This document shows, piece by piece, positions 40,748-49,646 of a stretch of 64,000 nucleotides of DNA (the stretch's first letter is position 1; every line of letters starts with the position of its first letter). The position numbers were made by a program, and so were the translations under genes. Source of the stretch: Desulfitobacterium hafniense DCB-2 (GTDB taxonomy: Bacteria > Bacillota > Desulfitobacteriia > Desulfitobacteriales > Desulfitobacteriaceae); the NCBI RefSeq assembly GCF_000021925.1, contig NC_011830.1:4933001-4997000 (forward strand), given 5' to 3'. Below the pieces are notes generated by a model. The model saw nothing but the letters and a program-made list of their open reading frames with translations. It was not told the origin of the DNA and ran no database searches.

Positions 40748-42324
40748 TATATGAATTAGTTTCATAACTTGAACCCATTGATATTTCTACTTTTTTTGAC
40801 AACTAAAAAAGGAGTACCTCCCCAACATCTCGAAATTGTAGTCGTCCAAAACACAAACACCGAGAGGTGGGAAAGGAGTACTCCCTGATGTTTAATATTC
40901 GCCAAGAACGTCTATTTTCCTTGGAGGAAATTTTAGAAACTTCTCCAAGAGATTCATATTCTCTAATTCTTGGGTCTTTGGACATTATTCCTTTACTCAA
41001 TGCAGTTTCTAAAAAGGCTATCTTTGGAGCCCCAACTCAACTAAACTATTCTGCTATGATCTACTCATTAATCATTCGAGTAATTGAAAGAATCCCTACA
41101 ATTAAGGATTTGCGTAAGCGGTTAAAGAACAGCTTAGAGTTTCGATTCGACTGTGGATTCACTCTTGCTGACTCTGTTCCTAGTGAAGCATCCTATTGCC
41201 GGATGATTAAGAAAATCCAAGATTCCTCTGCCTTGGCAAATTCTCAGGATGATTTGGTGCTTCAGGCATTCAAAGAAGGGTTTATCGGTCCGAAATGTGC
41301 TGTTGCAATCGATGCTACCCATATCGAAGCCAGAGATCGCAAGCCTGAAAAAAAGAAGGAAAAAACAGTGGTTGAGCAAGCTCCCAAAAAGCGTGGTCGA
41401 AAGCCCAAAGCAGAACGCGAGGCTTGGCTCAAAGAACAGGAGGAGCTAGAAAAGAATCGCCCCATATTTGAAAAGAAGATTGAAGATCAACTTCCCTACA
41501 GCTTTACAGAATTAGTACAACACATCCCACTTGATCCTCAATGGGGTATTAAGAAGAATTCAGAAGGTAAAAACGTGTTCTGGTATGGCTTCAAAGGGCA
41601 CCTCCTTGTCGATTGTAAGGGCCAATACGTTTTAAGCTCCTTACTCTCTTCGGGGAATATAAATGACGGAAAAATGGCCATTCCTCTAATTAAAGCTCTG
41701 AGTGAAAAGCACCCTTATTTGAACCCCTCCCATATCCTTGCGGATGCAGGATATGACTATGCTCCAATTTACGAGCAAGCTAGAAGTATAGGAGCACAAG
41801 CGCTGATTGATTACAATCGACGAAATGAGCAACTTCCAGAGGGCAAAGATAAATATTTTCGTCCAATATGCCAGAAGGGTTATTCATACCGCTACGACAG
41901 CTATGATCCATGCTATGACACTGTAAAATATACTCAACCCAAGGAATGCAAGGAGTGTTCACTTAGGGAAAGCAATACCTGTCAAAGGGTGTTTAAGATG
42001 AAGGTTTCATCAGATCCTAGAAAATACACTGTACCAGCTAGGGGAAGTGACCGTTACTTTGAACTTTACAAACAACGAACTGCTGTAGAGCGAGTCAATG
42101 CGTATCTCAAGGAGTATTTCCAGCTCAACAATATCCGTCATCGTGGAAAACGTGCCCAAGTAGATTTTCAGTTTTCAATCTTGGCCTATACCCTATGCAA
42201 ATTAGCTGTCGATCGCCTAAATAAGTCAACGAGTATGGCCGCTTAGTTTTTTAAAAAACGGAAATTCCGAAATTCTGTTAGTCTGTTTTATTTTCGGACT
42301 AACATTATGAAATTAACTCATATA
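40748..42324 (+). mobile_element. IS1182-like insertion sequence
   Basis: A transposase gene lies between two near-complementary 20-base ends (40748-40767 and 42305-42324, 18 of 20 pairs). Each end is also close to a self-palindrome, and an AGTC/GACT hairpin precedes both (40711-40744, 42277-42303). Exact termini and target duplication are not certain. Confidence 0.6.
40867..42246 (+). CDS. IS1182-like transposase (DUF772 plus DDE domain)
   Basis: 459 residues: an N-terminal DUF772-type domain (about 30-130, LNYSAMIYSLIIRVIERIPTIKDL), a first catalytic aspartate in AVAIDATHIEA, a basic insertion rich in Lys and Glu, GHLLVDCKGQYVLSS and ADAGYDYAPIYEQA for the second aspartate, a cysteine cluster (CKECSLRESNTC) and the glutamate region KQRTAVERVNAYLKEYF. 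The ATG at 40888 or that at 40867 may be used; the latter is closer to GGAAAGGAG. Complete frame. Confidence 0.88.
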   Translation: MGKEYSLMFNIRQERLFSLEEILETSPRDSYSLILGSLDIIPLLNAVSKKAIFGAPTQLNYSAMIYSLIIRVIERIPTIKDLRKRLKNSLEFRFDCGFTLADSVPSEASYCRMIKKIQDSSALANSQDDLVLQAFKEGFIGPKCAVAIDATHIEARDRKPEKKKEKTVVEQAPKKRGRKPKAEREAWLKEQEELEKNRPIFEKKIEDQLPYSFTELVQHIPLDPQWGIKKNSEGKNVFWYGFKGHLLVDCKGQYVLSSLLSSGNINDGKMAIPLIKALSEKHPYLNPSHILADAGYDYAPIYEQARSIGAQALIDYNRRNEQLPEGKDKYFRPICQKGYSYRYDSYDPCYDTVKYTQPKECKECSLRESNTCQRVFKMKVSSDPRKYTVPARGSDRYFELYKQRTAVERVNAYLKEYFQLNNIRHRGKRAQVDFQFSILAYTLCKLAVDRLNKSTSMAA

Positions 42325-42488
42325 TCATAAAAATTGGTAAAACAACAGGGAAAAGGGATTTTTAATACATCAATATAGCGAAGGATTTCTTTGTTTCCCG
42401 ATATTTGCAACTTTTTGTCGAAAAGCAGGAAACCATTTTAATCCATAGAATCTCAGTTATAGAAAACACCAGTGATTCAATCTTTAAA

Positions 42489-43852
42489 CTATAAACGAGC
42501 ATTTTTCATAACAAATATTTACAGAGGAGGGATTAGACTTCCCCCTATGCAGCTTTAAGACGTTTTAAAACATCTTCCAAAGGCACTCCATTTCTACTAC
42601 ACTCATAAATCCATCGAATGTATTGCCCTTTTACCTCTTTTCGGACTTTCCGCAATCCTTCACCAAAGAGCAGCGGCTTCCCTAAACCCATGGTGCAGTA
42701 CAAATGAGTGAAAGAAAGTAGAGCCCAGAATCTTTCGATGGAACGGATTGAGCGTACTTGGTAGCCGTTAAAACCAAGATTTCCCTTGGCTTGCCGAAAG
42801 AAGATCTCAATGGGCCATCTCTTACTGTAGTAAGCCAAAATAGTTTGTGTTTCTAATGAAACATCGGTGCACAAAAAGGCATGCAAGGCTTTAGACACCT
42901 GAAAAGCATCTTTAGGCCAACAAAACAGCACTACGGCATTCTCAATATCGTTTAGAGCCCCTTCATAGCGATAAACCCAGTAGGATGAACCGTTCACGGT
43001 CACAAGGTGAACTTCCTTTGGGTTCACATAGGAGGCAAAGGTATCGAGACGAACACGAATCCCTTGGGGATAGAGAATGCGGTTGGTTTTAAGAGCTCCA
43101 ATCAGCTGGTATCCTCGTGCAGCATAGGTGTTAATCAGCTTGGCGCAGGTATACCAAGAATCAACCAAGGCATAGCCTGACTTAGGGGGAATCGGCATGG
43201 TTTTAGCCAATTCACAAGCGTCATCAATTTTGCTTAGCTTGGTTTTATCGTATTGATGAACATCATGAATGAGCGAGTGGTCACCGCATTGAACAAGGGT
43301 TGCTTGAACCTGATGCCCCCAAACACTCTTACCCTCTAAGTGCGAAAAATGGAAATCTGCTTGCTCGATGGGACGTTGTGCCTGTGACGAAGGTTTCGTC
43401 TTATTGCAAACAGTATCATCATGAATCACAAAGATGGGCTGCTCCGTCTTTTGGGAGTGGGCTACGACAAATTGAAGAGATTCCTGTTTAACAATTTTCT
43501 GGATATAAGATTCATCCCATACCCCATGAGAGAGGAAATGACCAATAGAGGTTCGATGAACCGAACTCCACTCCGCGATGTCGACTATCTTACCACGATA
43601 TCCTTTAGCCGTGGCCGCTACAATAAATTCTTGAATATGTCGTAAAACAGGCTTTGAGAAATATAAGGGCAGTCGATGGCTTTTAAAGAAATTGAACATT
43701 GCTTCGTTTTTTGGTAAGATAGTGCTATGAGACATTGGCTTCCTCCTTGGGATGGATTGGTTGTGGTAGACTTATTTTATACCACAGAAGGAAGCAGAGT
43801 GTCTCTTTTTTATTTTTGGAAAAACAATGGAAGCATTTTTGCTCATTTATAG
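42489..43852 (-). mobile_element. IS701/IS4-superfamily insertion sequence with target duplication
   Basis: Ends CTATAAACGAGCA (42489-42501) and TGCTCATTTATAG (43840-43852) are inverted repeats with one mismatch. The flanking bases CTTTAAA occur at 42482-42488 and again at 43853-43859, a 7-bp target duplication. The element is 1364 bases and looks intact and recent. Confidence 0.85.
42545..43735 (-). CDS. IS701/IS4-superfamily transposase
   Basis: 396 residues. DDE-type features: the first aspartate in PIFVIHDDTVCNK, the second in GYALVDSWYTC, and the glutamate in YYSKRWPIEIFFRQAKGNLGF. N-terminal HTH-like part with SSVHRTSIGHFLSH. The frame is intact, and the surrounding inverted repeats and target duplication show a complete element. 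It inserted just upstream of the ribosome binding site of the small gene at 43885. Confidence 0.9.
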   Translation of the reverse strand: MSHSTILPKNEAMFNFFKSHRLPLYFSKPVLRHIQEFIVAATAKGYRGKIVDIAEWSSVHRTSIGHFLSHGVWDESYIQKIVKQESLQFVVAHSQKTEQPIFVIHDDTVCNKTKPSSQAQRPIEQADFHFSHLEGKSVWGHQVQATLVQCGDHSLIHDVHQYDKTKLSKIDDACELAKTMPIPPKSGYALVDSWYTCAKLINTYAARGYQLIGALKTNRILYPQGIRVRLDTFASYVNPKEVHLVTVNGSSYWVYRYEGALNDIENAVVLFCWPKDAFQVSKALHAFLCTDVSLETQTILAYYSKRWPIEIFFRQAKGNLGFNGYQVRSIRSIERFWALLSFTHLYCTMGLGKPLLFGEGLRKVRKEVKGQYIRWIYECSRNGVPLEDVLKRLKAA

Positions 43853-43884
43853 CTTTAAAGTTTACTAACAAGGAGGTATTAAGC

Positions 43885-44019
43885 ATGTCGGATCAAAACT
43901 CAACTCAAAAACCTTCTCCAAGGCCAACACCACCTACGAGTAATCCAGTTACTCACAGAGATGGTGGACACATGACAAGCCCGGGACATGTTCCAATTAA
44001 GCCACCTACGAAGAAATGA
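43885..44019 (+). CDS. Small proline/threonine-rich protein
   Basis: 44 residues, MSDQNSTQKPSPRPTPPTSN at the start and PIKPPTKK at the end, low in hydrophobics and probably unfolded. The start is supported by a consensus AAGGAGGT at 43871-43878. I know no family. Its upstream region has been replaced by the IS element ending at 43852, so the original promoter is lost or moved. Its last 14 bases overlap the end of the convergent membrane protein gene. Confidence 0.55.
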   Translation: MSDQNSTQKPSPRPTPPTSNPVTHRDGGHMTSPGHVPIKPPTKK

Positions 44020-44707
44020 TACAATCATTATCCTCTAAATACTTCATCAATGGCTCTTTGCTATAAAACTTAATTAATATGTCACTTTCAATATCATAAT
44101 ACTCTCTTTCAATTATATAAAATAGCTTTTCACCTTCATTTTTTTCCAGTTCTTTTTCAAACAAATCTTTCAACCATGTATTAATTAACATAAAATCCTT
44201 TTTTTCTTTATCTGCCGCTGGAATGCCTTCAATATAACCAAAAGCAATAAGAGCATCGTTTTTAAAAAATCCGACAGGCCTATTCGCTAGAGAAAATTCT
44301 TTATTCTCAAAGCATGCATGCCAAGGAGAGCTATGCTTAGTTTCTTGAGGCAAATTGCTTCTTTTTCGGTAAATGTTAATCAACATTACCGAGAAATCAT
44401 CAATAACCCATTTATACACCGGAACTCCGACGATACTTAAAACAAAAGTAGTTAAAAAGAAATTAACCAAATTACTGAAATCTGAAATATAAGTTTCAAA
44501 ACTTCCCACCGACATTATGTTAGTCTTAAACAAAAATTTAGTAACTAACGTGTTAACAAATATAACAATAGTGCTTATTAAAAATGCATGAACAATCTCT
44601 TTATATTGAGATTGTTCCTCTTTTAATGCAGGGTGAAATCTATCATAAACCATTCTAATAAAAATACCGGGGAAAACAAATGGTATTATAAAGAATAAAC
44701 TGTCCAA
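44006..44707 (-). CDS. DUF6338-like membrane protein
   Basis: About 233 residues with an N-terminal pair of membrane helices (LFFIIPFVFPGIFIRMV, IVHAFLISTIVIFVNTLV), a third (FFLTTFVLSIVGVPVYKWV) and a cytoplasmic C-terminal domain. The pattern fits DUF6338, whose role is unknown. The frame opens at 44761, but a TATAAT-like word lies within that extension, and GGGAG precedes the TTG at 44705-44707, so I use the later start. DUF6338 proteins are often found near mobile or defence genes. Confidence 0.65.
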   Translation of the reverse strand: MDSLFFIIPFVFPGIFIRMVYDRFHPALKEEQSQYKEIVHAFLISTIVIFVNTLVTKFLFKTNIMSVGSFETYISDFSNLVNFFLTTFVLSIVGVPVYKWVIDDFSVMLINIYRKRSNLPQETKHSSPWHACFENKEFSLANRPVGFFKNDALIAFGYIEGIPAADKEKKDFMLINTWLKDLFEKELEKNEGEKLFYIIEREYYDIESDILIKFYSKEPLMKYLEDNDCIISS

Positions 44708-44895
44708 AAAGGCCACTCCCTTCAATCTAATTATACCATAGAAGTCTAGTACTACTGACATTAAACTTGTTCATAAACTCAAGCTACCCAAATCAAGGAT
44801 GCCCTCCCCCGCACCAAGCGAGAGAGGGCTTTGCTATGTCTATAATATTACAATACCAATGCAGTATGGATAAAATTTAAATAATTGTAAATAAA

Positions 44896-45246
44896 TGGTG
44901 GAGGCGAGGGGAATTGCACCCCTGTATCGAAGAGCTGCCACAAAAGCGTCTACGCGTGTATCCTTCTCTTTAAACTTCGCCTCATGGGCTCCAGAAGGCA
45001 GGATCCTTCCGAGGCTATCTCGATAATCTTAGCTAATGACTCCGAGAATTGTCATTAGAGCGGTCCTACTAATTTGACACCCTGACCCTTCATCGTAGGC
45101 TAAGAAGGCAGGATGCTAGCGGCAATTAAGCTGCTAGAGCGTAATTATCGTTGTTAACTATTAAGGTCCACCGTTTAACGAGACCAGGTGGAATCTCGAC
45201 GCGCAACTCTTGCCACCGCTTCCCCGAGCGAGTCTAAAACGCCCCC
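44896..45246 (-). ncRNA. ssrA: Transfer-messenger RNA
   Basis: The 5' GGGGGCG (45246-45240) pairs with the 3' CGCCTCC, followed by the encoded ACCA (44896-44899), giving the alanyl-tRNA-like acceptor. The T-arm TGCAATTCCCC is next to it. The tag reading frame on the minus strand, 45155 down to 45126, encodes NNDNYALAA then TAA. The resume codon is AAC rather than the usual GCN. About 351 bases. It rescues stalled ribosomes and marks the product for proteolysis. Confidence 0.96.
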
Positions 45247-45305
45247 TTGTGTTGTTTTACAATACATAGTATATCATTTTTTTGCATAAAAGATAGCGGT
45301 ACATC

Positions 45306-46538
45306 TTAGTTTTCCAGCTTTTCTTTAGATATTTTTGATAATAATTCCAAAGAATCGTCTTTGCCAAAGGTAATATTCCGGCCTGAGTGTTTAGCCTTAT
45401 AGAGATTTTCGTCGGCACGTTTCAGAAGGTCCTCTATAGTGGAGTCTTCAAGAGTCATTTCCGCAATGCCCAGACTAATACTTACATGTACCTTTATATC
45501 CTCAAATTGCAGGGCAACATCATTGGTAACCTGACGCAATCGCTCCGCAACAGCATGACATTTTTGGATGGAGGTTTCCGGAAAGAGCAATACGAATTCA
45601 TCCCCGCCCAGACGGCCGAAAAAATCAATATCCCGGATCTCAGCTTTGATTTTTTGGGTTAATTCAACAAGTAATTTGTCACCGATAGGGTGGCCGCAGG
45701 TATCGTTAACCTCTTTAAAATGGTCAATATCAAAGACAATAACTGAAAAAGGGTGATTTAATCTTCGTGAACGTATCATCTCATTATTGCCAAGCTCGTT
45801 AAGTTTAAGACGATTGCTTATTCCGGTCAGTGGATCTGTTGTTGCCAGATCTTCTAACTCCTTTTGGGATTCAAACAGTTCCTGGGCTAATCTCTGGCTA
45901 TTGAGCATCAGGAAGGCCATCGCCACGATGACGTCCATGATATGCTCTGTAAAAGCAAGCATAATATTAATGAATACCGGTTGAAGAGCGTTGCGGGCAG
46001 AAGGATCCAAGAACCAGACAATATTGCGGAATACTAAAACAATACCACAAAAAACGTGGGATATGGAGATAATCCATGGTGTTAATTTGTGAGAGATCGT
46101 TCCTCCTTTAAGAATGCCAATGGCAATGCATCCTCCATAATAGATAAGCCAGATCGTAAGGAAGAACAGGCGCATTAAGGGATTATCATCGACATAGGTA
46201 AAATAAACCAAGATGATGAAAATACTAAGCAAAGACACTATATTTCTCTTCTTCGTCGCAACGGTTTGGCCGGTAAAGGCTCTGACTCCTTCATACCGAA
46301 TCATTATCGCGAGTATGGCTGCGATATTACCCACGATTATGGATACAAAAACAGGTAAGATCGGTCTGGCTGCAGTAAGAACATACAATGCTGCGGCAAC
46401 CACATTAGACATGGCCCAATAGCCGAATCCCGGATAGGTTTTTTGGGTTTTCCAGTAGATTAGCATCGATATGGCAATGACAAAATGAACAGATATCGTC
46501 ATGATAAATAAGGTCTGCAAGTCAATCATCAGCATCAT
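45306..46538 (-). CDS. Membrane diguanylate cyclase (GGDEF)
   Basis: 410 residues: about six N-terminal membrane helices (roughly residues 10-205), a short coiled linker and a GGDEF domain with RLGGDEFVLLFPE. An I-site-like RxxD is not obvious in the expected place. DPLTGISNRLKLNELG opens the domain. It makes c-di-GMP from two GTP. A c-di-GMP-I riboswitch controls a chemoreceptor 20 kb away in the window, a possible downstream reader. Several Met codons cluster at the start; the longest is used. Confidence 0.93.
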   Translation of the reverse strand: MMLMIDLQTLFIMTISVHFVIAISMLIYWKTQKTYPGFGYWAMSNVVAAALYVLTAARPILPVFVSIIVGNIAAILAIMIRYEGVRAFTGQTVATKKRNIVSLLSIFIILVYFTYVDDNPLMRLFFLTIWLIYYGGCIAIGILKGGTISHKLTPWIISISHVFCGIVLVFRNIVWFLDPSARNALQPVFINIMLAFTEHIMDVIVAMAFLMLNSQRLAQELFESQKELEDLATTDPLTGISNRLKLNELGNNEMIRSRRLNHPFSVIVFDIDHFKEVNDTCGHPIGDKLLVELTQKIKAEIRDIDFFGRLGGDEFVLLFPETSIQKCHAVAERLRQVTNDVALQFEDIKVHVSISLGIAEMTLEDSTIEDLLKRADENLYKAKHSGRNITFGKDDSLELLSKISKEKLEN

Positions 46539-46666
46539 CCTTTGGTTAATGGATTAGCTAGCCTATTTGTAAAAAAAGTTCACCTTTAATATATTACATT
46601 ATTGCTAAAAAAACATAAACAAAAAGGGGCTTTGCGGAAAAAAGAATATTTTTGTAAATAAAAAGC

Positions 46667-46708
46667 AAAAAATGCCACATCACCTATCTGGTTGAAATGG
46701 CATTTTTT
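46667..46708. terminator. Bidirectional terminator
   Basis: AAAAAATGCCA (46667-46677) pairs exactly with TGGCATTTTTT (46698-46708). It can end the minus-strand coiled-coil gene. Confidence 0.75.
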
Positions 46709-46748
46709 GTAGACTTATTTTCTTATAGACTATATAAAAGGTGGTTCC

Positions 46749-47090
46749 TCAAGGCTGTTTCTTCTTTAACAATCCCTCAATCTTATCCTTATATTTCTCC
46801 GCTTGGTCTTCTAATTTATCGGCAATTCCTTCAGCCTTGTCTTCTACCGCATCTTTTAGTTCTTCGGCACGTTCCAGCACGCCTTCCAGCTTATCTTCGA
46901 TGTAATCTTTAATTCCTTCCGCCCGCCCCGCTATAACCTCAGCTTTATCCTCAGCCAAATCTTTAATCCCTTCAACCTTTTCTTTTACCTCAGATTTATC
47001 CAAGAACTCTTCTGTCTTTTTCACTGCGCCGTCAATGCGCTCTTTCGCGGCATCGACCATTTTGTTTAGGTTATCCTTTAAATGATCCAT
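46749..47090 (-). CDS. Small charged coiled-coil protein with repeats
   Basis: 113 residues, almost entirely helical and made of degenerate 11-residue units (EDKAEVIAGRA, EDKLEGVLERA, EDKAEGIADKL) typical of apolipoprotein-like or LEA-type amphipathic helices. No membrane segment or enzyme motif. Such proteins are often stress-induced and membrane- or protein-protecting. The ATG at 47088-47090 is spaced six bases from GAGGG; an ATG two codons earlier touches that site. A terminator follows. Confidence 0.7.
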   Translation of the reverse strand: MDHLKDNLNKMVDAAKERIDGAVKKTEEFLDKSEVKEKVEGIKDLAEDKAEVIAGRAEGIKDYIEDKLEGVLERAEELKDAVEDKAEGIADKLEDQAEKYKDKIEGLLKKKQP

Positions 47091-47455
47091 CTTCATCCCT
47101 CTTTCCTGTTTTACATTCTTACTCTTATTACCATTGATATTCCCAATGCCATAACCTGAGGTCCAAACATTGTAACCAAAATTTTCAATACGTCTTGAAA
47201 AAGGTTCCGGTGCCGTGTCAAAATAGACTTAGTTCAACTGCTCACAACAGCGGCTTGGGCAGCGGTTCATTTTCCCTCAATATATATCTTTATCCATAAG
47301 TATTCTTCTCCATAAATTGTAATTCTCCTCTGCCAATCTGACCATCAGGGCAAAAAAACTTGCCATATCTTGCCCTCGCAACACCCCTTGTTGACGACAG
47401 CGAACGAACATGTGACAATAGGCTTAAATGGCTGGAAAAAGAGAGGGATAAACCA
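47091..47455. other. Promoter region of the first UPF0324 gene
   Basis: A divergent intergenic region. I found no sigma-54 promoter of correct spacing here (a GG-GC pair near 47349-47363 is one base too long) and no other clear element. A GCGGC/GGGCAGCGG cluster near 47250 is unexplained. Confidence 0.35.
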
Positions 47456-48808
47456 TTGGGCTATGTATCCACAACCAAAAAACCTACGGCTCCTTCAGGC
47501 GGCTGGTCTGATCTTTGGAAGCAAGAAGATTACTGGGCCATGTGGCTGGGTCTGACCATCGTGCTGCTGGCTATCCTGCTTTGGAGTACCAACAATCATT
47601 TTATGAACTGGATCGTCCTGAAAATACCCGACTACAGCGATTATCATACCGGGCTGGATTATCTCTTCACTCATAAAAACTCTCTTTTGGCACTTTATCT
47701 GTTTTTGCTTGTTTTATGCTCGGCAGCTATCAAAGTCTTAACCGGCGAAGTCAAAGGCTTCTTAGTAGGCTTTACCTTTCTTTTTGGCTTAAGTATTTTG
47801 GTTTCCTTTTTAGGTTCCTGGGATATCATGAAGCGCTATAATATTGAGACTCCCCTGCTGGCCCTTTTAGCAGGGCTGTTAATCAGCAACTTCCTGCGGA
47901 TTCCCTACTGGCTGAGCACGGCGCTGCAGACTCAGTTTTATGTCAAGTTTGGGATTGTGCTCATGGGTGCTTCCCTGCCTTTTACCCTGATTCTTCAAGC
48001 CGGCTCCACCGCCTTTGCCCAAGCCACCATTATTGCTGTGGCCACTTTCCTCACCATTTACTGGACGGGCACGCGCTTTTTGGGTCTCGATAAACGCTTC
48101 GCGGCCACCTTGGCTGCCGGCGGCTCCATCTGCGGTGTCTCAGCCTCCATCGCCATCGGCGGTGCGGTGAAAGCTGAAAAACAACATGTGTCCATTGCCA
48201 TCTCTCTGGTTATTCTTTTCTCCATTGTCATGATCTTTATCCTGCCTTTAGCTATTAAAGCCTTAGCCATTCTCCCCGGGCCGGCGGGAGCCTGGATTGG
48301 TACGGCGGAATTTGCCGATGCTCCGGGAATGGCGGCTGCGGCTGCTATCAACGAACAAGCGATTAAAACCTTTACCCTGATGAAGGTAGTCGGCCGTGAC
48401 ATGTTTATCGGCATTTGGTGTTTTGTCATGGCGCTCACCTCTATCACCCGCTGGGAAAAACGCTATTCGGGAACCACCCCCAATGCTTCGGATATCTGGT
48501 TCCGCTTCCCGAAATTTGTGTTGGGGTTTATTATCGCCTCCATTATCATTACGATTTTAGCCGCTTCCACTGATGCCGTGACCACCAAAGCCATCGATGA
48601 TCATGTCATCAACCCGATTATCGAATTGCGGAATTGGGCCTTCATTCTTACCTTTCTCTCCATTGGGCTGTCCAGCCGTTTAAAAGAATTGGCTTCAGTG
48701 GGCTGGAAACCTTTTGCCGCTTTTTCGGCAGGGGTTCTGGTGAATATCCCCTTAGGTTACCTCTTGTCGGTGGTCATTATGGGCAACTATTGGACCACAA
48801 TCAAGTGA
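47456..48808 (+). CDS. UPF0324 (YeiH/TauZ-type) membrane protein, first copy
   Basis: About 450 residues and roughly eleven membrane helices, with the family signature AAGGSICGVSASIAIGGAVKAEKQH and AWIGTAEFADAPGMAAAAAI. Proteins of this family are proposed sulfate or sulfite exporters in sulfonate degraders, though firm assays are few. The frame opens at 47360, but the paralogue begins within MAQVETKKPTSPSGGW, and a TTG at 47456 behind GAGAGGG gives the matching N-terminus. A small unknown gene and the second copy follow. Confidence 0.82.
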   Translation: MGYVSTTKKPTAPSGGWSDLWKQEDYWAMWLGLTIVLLAILLWSTNNHFMNWIVLKIPDYSDYHTGLDYLFTHKNSLLALYLFLLVLCSAAIKVLTGEVKGFLVGFTFLFGLSILVSFLGSWDIMKRYNIETPLLALLAGLLISNFLRIPYWLSTALQTQFYVKFGIVLMGASLPFTLILQAGSTAFAQATIIAVATFLTIYWTGTRFLGLDKRFAATLAAGGSICGVSASIAIGGAVKAEKQHVSIAISLVILFSIVMIFILPLAIKALAILPGPAGAWIGTAEFADAPGMAAAAAINEQAIKTFTLMKVVGRDMFIGIWCFVMALTSITRWEKRYSGTTPNASDIWFRFPKFVLGFIIASIIITILAASTDAVTTKAIDDHVINPIIELRNWAFILTFLSIGLSSRLKELASVGWKPFAAFSAGVLVNIPLGYLLSVVIMGNYWTTIK

Positions 48809-48895
48809 TCAACATGGTTAAAACTGTCACCTTGGCCTGGCAAGGCCTTGTGGCTAGTTTATATCTAGTTTATATAAAGTAAGGAGAGTAAAAGC

Positions 48896-49261
48896 ATGCA
48901 CCCAGATAATGAAACCTGCGTACAAAGGGCACGATTTTTCTTCTATTTTTATGAGAAAACCTGGGAACCCGGGGAAACGCCGCCCTTAGCAGACATCTTA
49001 AAAGCTAAGCACATCAGCCCCCAGGCTGTCCGCAATTTAAAGGACTTTTTGGCTTGCCGCTTGGAACGGATCGCCGCTATGTTGGAGCTTCTGACCGAAG
49101 CCCACAATGATTGGGCGATGACGGGCAAAAAAGAGTACATCCTTTTGGAAACGGAAACTTATGATTTCAATGAGGCCCTCAAACTCCTGGAGAATCATGG
49201 TTTTACGGATAAGGAATTTGTCCTTAAAGTTGAATATACCCGTAAATGGGGCGTCCTCTAG
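48896..49261 (+). CDS. Hypothetical protein between the two UPF0324 genes
   Basis: 121 residues, mostly helical, with no membrane segment. It has charged segments (RLERIAAMLELLTEAHNDW, NEALKLLENHGFTDKEFVLKVEYTRKWGVL). The ATG follows AAGGAGAG. It lies 87 bases after the first UPF0324 gene and is followed by two terminators, so it is probably co-transcribed with that gene. I recognise no family and propose no function. Confidence 0.7.
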   Translation: MHPDNETCVQRARFFFYFYEKTWEPGETPPLADILKAKHISPQAVRNLKDFLACRLERIAAMLELLTEAHNDWAMTGKKEYILLETETYDFNEALKLLENHGFTDKEFVLKVEYTRKWGVL

Positions 49262-49314
49262 CGCTGCTAAACCGCTGGCACTGGGGTTCAGGCCGGAAGG
49301 CTGCCATCTTCGCC

Positions 49315-49356
49315 AAGGCCCAAGGGCTTTCTCTCAATTGACAGCCCTTGGGCCTT
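49315..49356 (+). terminator. Strong bidirectional terminator
   Basis: AAGGCCCAAGGGCT (49315-49328) pairs exactly with AGCCCTTGGGCCTT (49343-49356), followed by TTT. Confidence 0.88.
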
Positions 49357-49385
49357 TTTATGACCTGATATCTGACATAATGTCC

Positions 49386-49426
49386 GGCCAATTTGTCTGA
49401 TTGTGACAAATTGGCCTGTTTTTTTA
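49386..49426 (+). terminator. Second terminator in tandem
   Basis: GGCCAATTTGTC (49386-49397) pairs with GACAAATTGGCC (49405-49416), followed by TGTTTTTTT. It isolates the second UPF0324 gene from the first. Confidence 0.85.
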
Positions 49427-49496
49427 TGGCCTCCTCAGCTTGGCCGATCACCCTGAAACCCTCTGTTTATGCTAGCTTTCACAAGAGCAACCTGGT

Positions 49497-49512
49497 TGGC
49501 ATAGGAATTGCT
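49497..49512 (+). promoter_or_regulatory. Sigma-54 promoter of the second UPF0324 gene
   Basis: TGGCATAGGAATTGCT keeps the invariant GG and GC pairs 12 bases apart and the TTGCT box; only C6 and G7 of the -24 box differ. It lies 135 bases before the start of the exporter gene. An NtrC-type activator is encoded downstream. Confidence 0.72.
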
Positions 49513-49646
49513 TATTATTAAGTTTACGAAATCAAATATTACCTGAGCAAACCACGGCGAAAGGAGATGACAGGCACTTCATTCCTCAGGCTAATCCAGT
49601 CCTTTTGGCAAACAGGTCTAAAAACTACTTTGGGAGGGTTTTTAAG

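Noticed and set aside
47345..47365. Possible sigma-54 promoter before the first UPF0324 gene
   Set aside because: The GG and GC pairs are 13 rather than 12 bases apart and the -24 box is poor.
47360..47455. N-terminal extension of the first UPF0324 protein
   Set aside because: It has no counterpart in the close paralogue, and a TTG at 47456 has a better ribosome binding site.
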